In this document: positions 8,901 to 19,091 of the stretch, piece by piece
Layout of the letters: each line of letters begins with the position of its first letter
Numbering within the stretch: position 1 is the first letter of the stretch
NCBI RefSeq assembly: GCF_000003605.2
Contig: NW_003112978.1
Location: 4,035 to 25,010 of the forward strand
Direction: 5' to 3'
DNA length: 20,976 nucleotides
DNA from: Saccoglossus kowalevskii
Lineage: Eukaryota; Hemichordata; Enteropneusta; Harrimaniidae
Notes under the pieces: generated by a model
Seen by the model: the letters and a program-made list of their open reading frames with translations, nothing else
Databases searched by the model: none
Told to the model about the DNA's origin: nothing
Program-made: the position numbers and the translations under genes

Positions 8901-11900
8901 ATAAATACTTGTACTATCATATTAGTAAGCTAAGATTTAAGCTAATCTCATATGTTTCAATATCAATAGACCTAATTGCGTTCCCGCACGGGCGGGGGAG
9001 TGGTTAGCAGGAAGTAGTACTGAGTCTCGCGTGTTCGCATTGGTTGTCATGTCAGAAATGGCATAACGAAATGAATAGTTATGAATATAATAGTAAATCA
9101 TCCAAATGAACGTTGAATGGAGTTTTGGGCGCGAGCTAAGCGTTCACGTTCACTCGAGTCGTTAGCCCGTTCCAAGGATCTGGACATGGTCTTAAAACGG
9201 ACCAGATTTAATCCGTACCTAGCGTTTCTAAGCCCATGCTAAGCGTTTTCTTAGCACTAGCTAAGGTATTTGACCTCTTAGCCCGTGCTAAGGAGCTGTT
9301 AGGAACTTGGTAATTAATGGCAGTGTTCATTCTAATCCGATTTGGGGATTATCTTAAGTTTTGTATTACGAAGACTTGTAATCCTAAATCTGTTTACAAT
9401 GTACTTTAAATCAGCTCAAGTGATTTTTTTTTAATAGGCAATCACAAAATAAAAACGAGGAGCAATATAATATTATTTCCTAATAAGTATATATAAAACA
9501 CTGACTCAAGCTTTCCAGGTAAAGCAATTCAGCGAACAGTAACGAGTGATACGTGTCGTTTCATTTGTACAATGCCGAGTTGTACTACCTTTCATTTATA
9601 TAAATACCGAGGTCACTCTTGGTAAAGGTCGTGATAGGTTACCTATTATATTTAAAAACTACTCACTGACGTTATACCAATAGGATTTGATTCTATAGCG
9701 TTTTAAACACGTAATCAAATGAAACTGAAAGTTTGATTGATTTGACAAGAATTAACCATGACAACGGAGTGGGGTGGCAGCTACGCTGTTTCAATTACCT
9801 TACAATTATCTGTATTTTCAATCGAAAATTGATTTTAATTTGAGCTGTTGTCTTGCAGTAAGATTTTGAAATTTAGATATTTACTTATAATTGATTTACA
9901 TTTTCATTTGCATTGAGATTTTGATTTTAATTAAAATCTTGAATAGCAGAGACGGTAACAACTGTATTTATTTTATTTGAATAAAGTTCTTCACAATCCA
10001 AAAACACGGTATCTGAACAAATAACGTGATCCAGTTGAAGAAACAAAATACTTCAATTTGTGCCGGTCCTGTTTTTATATAAAAAAAGACAATATATGTA
10101 TAATTGTACCTGGTCCGTTGTTGCACTAAACACTTTAGTATTGTGAATTTGAAAGAAAGTCTGGCTTATGGTAAACAAATGTGTGTACTCAAGTGAAATA
10201 TACATGTCTCTGTCGCACAAACAATAATCATGAGTTTCGGCTTTGAACAAAACTCGTGTGCGTCGGTTTAGACAAAAAAGTACTTGGTCATTTCGCCTTA
10301 GAAAATAACATACCTGTGTACTGAGATTTGAAAGTTACTAGGTTCACTCGCTCTCGTTTTACCCTACTATGCGTAGAAGCCTTTATTTCTTTAAATCAAA
10401 AACGCTTAAATTTCTAGTTGCTACTTAATCACCTGATCATCACTGATCTCAACTGACAAATCTAAGCCCATTGAGTGAATATGTAGTAGTGTTGCTCAAT
10501 CCAGGAGTCACCCCCCCCCCCCCGTGTTTCACCGTGTGCTTGCAGCCTACATAAAAAGCCGACTGAAAACTTCACGGATTTATTGACTCACTTTTTCCAA
10601 GTAAATACAATGTATTTTGACATAACCGTAACTATGACGATGAATGAGTGTGTATATACACTAGCAACTCAATCAACGACTGGTAATATCGTATGTTGCG
10701 TCCCTTTTCAATTTTACTGAAGCTGCATATTACCATTCACCCCTTCTATAGAATGATACTGAGGTATGGTTAGTTGCGCAGGTCATAGGGGTCACTGGTC
10801 GTTTGAGGTCATTGAGATAGTAATATAGTGGCGGGTTCACAAGTATGTCAATTGTATGGTGTACACAAATTCACAACACGATACAATATCAAACCAAAAA
10901 TTGTCATTCCAGCTCAGCGGCCAATCAACGACGGTCTTACAGTTAGATGACAATTTCGGTTTCAAATACCCCGGGAAAGTGTTCTATGTTATTCGTGTAA
11001 TTAGGTGTTCGTATTTAAGGGATTTTTCCACACAAAAACAACAAAATCGGCCGAATTTTGTTAGCGGTCGCCTTAATATTACTCCGAACGGATCGTATTT
11101 CTGTGAAAGTTTGGTATTTTTGTCCTGATTTGTAGGAATTTGAAAAACGCGTTTCACAACTTGTCTCTTATTTAGTTTTATGCCGCATTCAAGATGGCGG
11201 CCCCCATATAGTAAATATCGCATTTATTTTATTATCACGCGTGCGCCTGCTGAATGTGTGTGTATCCCACATTTTGTGTATGTTTCAAAACATCACCAAC
11301 TTGTTTAAATTAGCAGTGAATTCTAAAAGTAATCCGGTACCATAACTCTTCAAAATATTCTTCCTCATAACCACTGAATGCATTGATCTGAAATGTTGTG
11401 TTTAACATCTATTATCTATCTATCTATATATCTTTGTAAAACTCTTTATGATTGGCCACGTGGTGGTTTGGTGCCATCTCAAATTTCTAAGCGGAAATTA
11501 GCTTTATGCTGATTGAAATTTGCTACGTTGAATCTCCTTGAGACAGCAAGAATATAATTCATGTCAATTGGTCGCCATGCTGAATTTACAAAAATAGCAA
11601 AAATTCAAAGAATTTGTTTACTATGGTTCTTTTTTACTAATCGAATTAGCCCTTTAATTTTGCATGTAGTATCTATGGTTTAATTTTTACGAGAAAATGA
11701 AATAATTGTAATCAGTCACGTCGTTTGGCTGCCTTCTTAGACAATTTTGACAATTTCTTTTTCTTTCATAGGAGCTTTTGCCATTGTTTCGATACATTAT
11801 TGAATTTATCTCACTTGTAAGAGTTTACAGCCTAAATATTAAAACTATTTCTAAGGTTTTGTGATATTTAAAGTTACCATCAGTTTTAACTGATTTTGCA

Positions 11901-14900
11901 GACATTGTGTCGTAATCGATAAAAGTAAGATTACAATACAATCTGAGAAACTGTGACATTTATTATGTGTCAGCTGTCAATTAATATCCTGACATTTTTA
12001 ACCCTTTTATTGTTGTAGGCGTAATGAAGAATCGGTTTACTAGAGCAGACTGTGCATACATTAATAATTATCCTGAAGATGATTGTTATTTTTACGATTC
12101 AAATGTTTCAACAGCATTTTCAGGTTCGCTTATGTACCGACAATACCTACCACAAGTACGTACATACGGACATTGTATATATATTATGTATATTATATCT
12201 AAGTTACGCACTCAAATTAATTAATTAAGTATGCGAGTAATATGACATGATTTATGATTTATTCATATTTTATGGATCCACATTTTGCCATAACTGCGTG
12301 TGTTTCTCTTTCAGATTATCCATTTTTGTGACAACAAAACCTTTGCTGATACGGCTGGAAGTATTCATAATGTTGAGTCCCCGAGTAAACAAAATAAACT
12401 CTGTGATGAGAAGAGCGTGTGGGAGGCAAGTTATTTATCGTTTGCATGCTTACCGTTTGCTTGTCTTGTTTTGCATTTTTGTTTGCTTGCCAGCTTGCTT
12501 GCATGATTGTTTGTTGATAAGTTCGTTTGTTTGTTGAGTGGCTGCCTAGATTGCTTGTTTACTCACTCGCTCGCTCGCTTGTTTGCTTGTGTGCAGTGGC
12601 GGATCCAGCAAAATGTATTTGGGGGGTCTAAGCTTCGCTTAAGATATACGGAGCGTAAATCGCAGAGAAGCTATGCGTAATCCAGATGATATGAATCATC
12701 ATGCGTTTGGGAGAGGCCATCCCCTCCCTGCCCCCCCCCCTCTGGATCCGCCACTGCTTGTGTGTGTATTTGTTTCTTTCGATAACATTGTATGGTATCA
12801 TTTACCCTCAATAGATAATGCGAGAACACGTAGACTTTGCTGACGGCGCTAACCCACCAAGAGCTGGATGTGATGTGACTGTCCCTGAGTTCCGTTTTGT
12901 TAAACAGCGGGGCAGCAGAATTGCAATGGTACTGGATGTCTCAGGAAGTATGGCTGGCGAACGAATCATAAAGTTGGGACAAGTATGTTTGACATGTATA
13001 TTTGATGTCCTATTATCAATACACAGTACGGGAGAATAGAACACTCCCACGCAAGATAGTACACGTAATCATTTCTTGTGCGCCCGACAACGTCGTCGTC
13101 AACCTATGTGTTCATGACACAGTACGCGAAGGTATATAGCCATAATGCATTGAACGAAAGGGTATATATTTAACCCATGCATTGGGCTTGTATTAAAACA
13201 TTGTATTTGTCACTTATAGCACAGTCAATTTATAAGGTAAAATTTTCAAAGAGGAGTAACACTGGAAATTATACTATATTTACAGTGACAAGGATTTGGC
13301 CTTTTATCGAATAAATTCGATTTGAGGGCTGATCTTGTGTTACATATTTAATTGGCATAATTTTATTGTCAAATCCACTTTTTGCTAAATTATCATGTTA
13401 TAAATCGAATATCAAAAAACAAGTGCACAATTTAAAGAGTGAATCTGAATTCGAAAACAAATTTGACGACTTTTTTCTGCAATATGAAAATGGGTGTCAG
13501 AATTAATTTGTTTGCATGACCCAACAATTCTATGCAACACATTCACTTTCATTCAGCTGAATAAGGCAGTTATATAACATCACTAATGTGTGTTAGAGTA
13601 CATTATCGTTGTTTCGTTGTTATGCAAATTGTACAAAATCCAAAGGTTGTATTTATTCACCCTAACATTCTGTGTTCTATTAGAAATTTAACCCAGAAGC
13701 TTCTTCCCTAAATCCATAATAGTCCATTTGTTTTTATAAAAAAATTATGGCCAATGATATCAAAGACTTTCTTAAAATCCATTAATATAGCCAGTTCAAA
13801 TGAACCTTTACCGAGATTAATAATCGTAGTTGCTAGGCTAAATAATGACAATATTTTGAAATTCAAGAAAAGATATGTTCTTTGTTTTTTTCGGATATAT
13901 TGCTAATTATTTGTAATTTATAGATAACAAAACTCTAGCAGGAAAACTTGAATAAAATGTTTACGAGATGAGCAAGTTTTGGACAAATATGTGAAGCAAA
14001 ATCTGTTATATGTCGAACTACAAATTGTCATGTTCAATATCTATAAAAGTATTGAGACAAATTTCAGAGAAAATTATTTATTCACTTTATTTGACAGATA
14101 GTTTGTAAAATCAGGAACGAAATCAATATTTGCAGCGAGTTTGGGGCTAATATCCACGAAACATTTATTGAAATGTGTCTTTCACATAATACTGTCTTCT
14201 GATTTACAAGCAAACAAACAAAATATACAATCTCATAATCATTTAACACTGAATCGAAACATATCATGTTTATTGGTAAATTGCTCTTAGAATGCATATA
14301 TTTGTTTTCGTTGAACGCATCAATGCACTGAATTTGATAACACTATAAATGTGTGTGAATGTATATGACAACGTCCCGTCATCAGTTTCTTTACGAGTTT
14401 GACAAATTAACTTATAACATGGTATCTGAAATAAAGTTTCTGGTGTAAACAATCCTTCTATGTTTTACAAAATACTTACACACCCTTCATGCATGTCGTG
14501 CCAGACATATCACGCATTTCGTGCTACTAATCAGATTGCGTTGTCTTTCCAGGTCGTTAACATCTACATTACAGATTGGGTAAGCAACGGCGATGAACTC
14601 GGAATGGTTGAATTTAGCGATTCTGCTACTACTTTATCACAATTAGTAACTATTGATGCGAGCACACGAGCACAGTTATCGGCGTTAATACCGACAACCA
14701 CGGATGGTTCAACAAGCATTGGTGCAGGTTGGTATTGAACAATCCCTATCTTCTCCATTGTGTATCTCGTCATGAATTTGAAGTTATAGTACCAGAACAA
14801 TTTATTGAGGGCATGGATGTACTTCGCCCCCGTTTAAAGCAGGGGAGTCTTAGTCGTCACCTGCGCATGCGGCAAACGGCCATAGCGTGTCCTTGTTTAC

Positions 14901-17900
14901 AAGCAAATGTCTACCCATGAGCCTTCGCGATTTTAGCGTGCGTTGTTATCGTCGCTTGTGACGTATGACATGGGACGTCATTTGTTGTTGTTCGGAATAA
15001 TTGTGAATGACGGTCCATACACGAACCGTGATTTAGACAATCTACAACTGAAAAGAACTTGATAATTAGCGAGTTTTCTATAAACTTGGTTGAGTTGGCA
15101 GCGTTTATTATCAATTACTTCAAATTTAACTGTCAAAACCACGTTGCAAGCTTAATATAAGTTGGGCCCCTTAGCGACCGATGTCCTCCGTGACGTAAAC
15201 GGGAATTATTGTTGCAGATCATGGAGTAGATATTGTTTTATTTTAATTTGTGGTCTTCCGTCAATAAAAATATTGTTCATTATACAGATTTATTATATTT
15301 TAAACGTCTTCTCAAAGTTATATATTTGAACGATATTGCTCACGCCTGTCTGACGTCACATGAGTGCTTCGGCGCAAGAGGGAAGTGGTATTGGATATTC
15401 CTATTCCAAATCTCTCAATTTTGATTAACTAGCCCTACAGCTTCCTGGCCACTAGAGCGTTAGAAGCCGTGGATGGGCGTTCTCATTTGAATGCTTGAAA
15501 TCCTTTCACCGATTTTCCACTAGATTCTCTAGTAAGCATATACAAAATCCCGTATAATAGTTTATTGCAATACACCTTTCATTAAGTGTTCTACGACCAA
15601 GCGTTAAAATCGTTAAAATCAACAACACGGTTTGGTTGTGTCGTCGTACGTCATTTGGATTGCGGTAAATCTCTAAAAGTTTTGATGACAGATTACCACA
15701 GATAACAAAATAAATATCGACGCTAGTAACGGCATTGGAACGGCTTCCCTTTCACTTCGCTAGATGGCACGGCGGTATGCCCAAGTCAGATAACAATATA
15801 GCGACCTATACCTTATAGGCCATAATTTCTTATTTTAGTACATTTCCCAATGTTTTTTTTTTCATATTTTAGTAAGTGGCTTTAAAAAAATATATCGAAC
15901 ACTATATATTCAATAATCGGCAACGGTACCTACTTCCTTCTTGAATTTCCAATACAACCATCAATTTAATATTGAACTATAAAAATGTGCAATGATAATA
16001 CTGCAATTAAAAATCAATCGCAATTCTAGGGCTGTTAAAGGGGATTGAGGTTTTGCAAGACGGTGACATCAGCAGACTTGGTGGTTGCTTGTTAGTTGTG
16101 AGTGACGGCGAAGAAAATACATCTCCATATATTTCCGAAGTCATACCTACTGTAAGTATATGTGAGTCAATTCACATTTTGTCGAGTACAAATTCATATA
16201 TAAAATTACAAGTCATATTCATTAAGGCACTTATTAGATGTATGGTATTGCAGTCCTGTAACAAAAATAATTCCCCGTCTTTTACCTCAGTTGTCATGTA
16301 AAACTAGATTTTGGGCAGTAAATGAGAATATTGCATGTGACCAATCAGCCCAAAGCCTCAGTCTGAATCAGAGTCATCGATTGTCTAGCAAGGGACCCTA
16401 GGGGAAAATATCAGACATCAAATCGTATACAATAGAAACATAATGTGCATGCTTGTTAGTAACGATGCCGTAAAATACTTAAAATCTAGTGAATATACCT
16501 TATTTCCATACTTTACATTCAAAATCAGTGAAAATGGCTTTTCAACAACAGAATTGAGCTATCAGTCGCGCCCTCCAGTGACGAAATATTTCTGTGACGT
16601 CAAAATTACAATGTCGTTCAAATCGACAACTGAGTTTGGTTATGTAGTCGTTCATTGCCTAGAATGAAAAAAAAATCTCAAAACAACAGAATCGTCAGTA
16701 TAGGACGGCTACACATAAAAAGAATATAGACGGTTTGAACGGAATTAGTGGCACACATTTACCTCGATAATAAGCTTTGTCACTAGAGGGCGCGAGCTAT
16801 TAAAAAGGCGTAATCATTTATATCACCTTAGTGACCCTACAATATCGAATTTGAACAAAAGCGCATTTAGTAGCGCCGAGAATTTGATATCATGTTTATC
16901 TTATTTATCCGTTTCGCAGATTCTGAAGGCTAAAAACTAACGTCGTAATTTGTGAGCAAGTCATCGTGCTGGCACACTAGTATAGTCCATCGGTCAAGTT
17001 CATTTTTTTACTGATTTAGATATGTTTTTTTATTCGAAACAACAAAAAATAGGAATATGCCTGTCGTTGGTGGCGCAATATCTTGTTATCGCATGCGCAG
17101 ATCAACTTATTGACACGAAAGCTAGCCTGGCATTTAAATACATAATTACAAGTCATTGTAAATGACATAGCCCCCATTTGTACTATAGACGCAATATATG
17201 TAAAACCTAGTGTGTTATGTATGTGTGAAGTTTAAAATTCATTGGGCATGTGTGAGATATGGCTCTGTTGAACTACATTCGTTCAAACAAGATGGCTGCC
17301 AATCAGCCATTTACTTACTTTTGATGGTTTATAGAGCAAGTTAAGTAGCTTATGTGTTTGCCATATTTTAAATACTTCTCTTTTTTAGCTCATTGCGAAA
17401 GGTATATGTGTTGACGTAATTGCATTTAGTGAACAAGCATCCCTTAACCTGGAACTGTTACCAACATCCACAGGAGGAAGGGCTTTCTTTTATTCTGAGA
17501 GTGCCACGTCTAATGCTTTAAATGAAGCTTTTGCCGCCATTGCCACGAGAGGGCAAAGTAAGTTACTATTTTTTATATTTCGTTCACATACTCAAAACGT
17601 AAGTGGATCGCAGCAGTCCAGGGCGCGCCACCTATGCCAACTTGTCAGGCTACTTATGTAGCTGAGATGTATCATTTAAGAACACTACCAGACGCCGACA
17701 TGTCTGGATATTGATTAATGCCAACACAGCAGCACTTAATTCACAATCGCTTAAAGGGTGGTAGCCGTCGCCCCATGCATTCGCTAGATATATGGGTCTT
17801 ATATAAACAAAGATGGCGACGTTGGCTGTTGTGCAGATCAACGAGTATAAACTGAGAAGTTATCAAGCTTTAATTAGGTATTTTTTGGGTGATTGAAAGT

Positions 17901-19054
17901 TATCGAAGGAGTCACCGGCGGTAATTAGTACAGGTCGCGCCCAGGTCAAACCTCATACTTGTGATTTCTATTAGAAGAGCGCATTGGATTGTGGGCAATG
18001 TCGCACGTTGCCCATGGCGTCACATCATCTATTACTTTCCGCAACACAAACTTGATTAATAAAGTTTAATTTACATAACAAAACTTTTTCTTCTCACGAC
18101 AAAACTTTAATTCACGAAACAGATCTTTAAATTCATGAAACACAAACTTAATTGCTCGAAACACAAATGTAATTTTATACAAATATCTGACCTACACTAC
18201 ACTACACCACACCATACTAATTCCATGTCCAGCCGTATCTAGGATGGCCGGCATGTTTGCGACCGAGAAACATTTTATTTGGAATGTTGTTGTTTTTTTG
18301 TGTTTCGATGTTGAATATAATAGTAGTAACTATTGCACCAACTCCAATCCCAATCCTCGCAACAGTCGGTGGGTGAAATATCGTTAACACCGTCGCAGAT
18401 AAAGGCCTGAATTAGAGCGGCAACGTCACTCACATGACGTTGATGAGCACCGATGCACGCCATGGAGTCGTATTGCGGATATTTTCACTGGTCCTTGCAG
18501 TGATAACCCTGTTCGCAAAAAGAGGCGACTCAACCACGGCTAGAAAATTGTGCTCATGCAGAGTATTTAGTTGCGATAAAAAGGGAATATATTAGCAGTC
18601 GATAACCAAATAAAAAATGCGACCAACTCGCCCAGAGATCTCTGGGATACAGATCCAACTTCCATTTTAATAAAACAAGTTTCTGAGTAATTACAAATTG
18701 TGTTTTGCAAAGTTAGAGCAGTACTGTAAATAAAGTTTTACCATGAGAAATCGAAGTTGCTTTATGGAATAATCTGTGTTGTGCTATTATTGTTATTATT
18801 ATTATTATTATTATTTGTTTAGTAGGGCCATTGACCATTTTCCCAATTTCTGGCATTTTCACTTGTATTTGCCTATTTCCGAAATTTTCTCAAGTAGTTT
18901 TTTGCTTTCATTATGAATTTTCGCCTTTTATTTCGAATTTTCGACATTTTCACCAGTATTTACACCGCGGTGAGAATATTTTCAACGTGGTGAGAATATT
19001 AAAACCGTTGTGAGAAATATTAAACCGCGGAGAAAATATTTACACCGCGGTGAG

Positions 19055-19091
<37 letters not shown>

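Larger units (their letters stand above)
7915..12018 (+). other. CLCA-like intron 3 (longest, 4.1 kb)
   Basis: GT-AG, phase 1. No exon or gene was recognised inside. It holds a 14-base poly-A run (8866-8879), a possible tRNA-related SINE piece (about 8985-9050), clustered CTTAGC/GCTAAG palindromes (9228-9292), a perfect AT-rich palindrome (9923-9938), a 13-base poly-C run (10511-10523) and an AAGATGGCGGCC motif (11191-11202). Its length is probably due to accumulated mobile-element debris. Confidence 0.7.
12426..12814 (+). other. CLCA-like intron 5 (GC-AG), carrying a MITE
   Basis: It starts GCAAGT and ends ATAG, phase 0. Apart from the MITE at 12594-12756 it contains degenerate TTGC/TTGT and CTCG repeats (about 12440-12590). 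Without the MITE and one duplicated site it would be about 218 bp. Confidence 0.8.

Noticed and set aside
8985-9050. Functional tRNA gene
   Set aside because: There are box-like motifs only. No acceptor stem or cloverleaf could be paired.
12808-13050. 80-codon minus-strand frame
   Set aside because: It is the shadow of exon 6, whose MIDAS motif is read on the plus strand.
18045-19060. CRISPR array
   Set aside because: The repeats are degenerate, directly adjacent and without unique spacers, and the DNA is eukaryotic.
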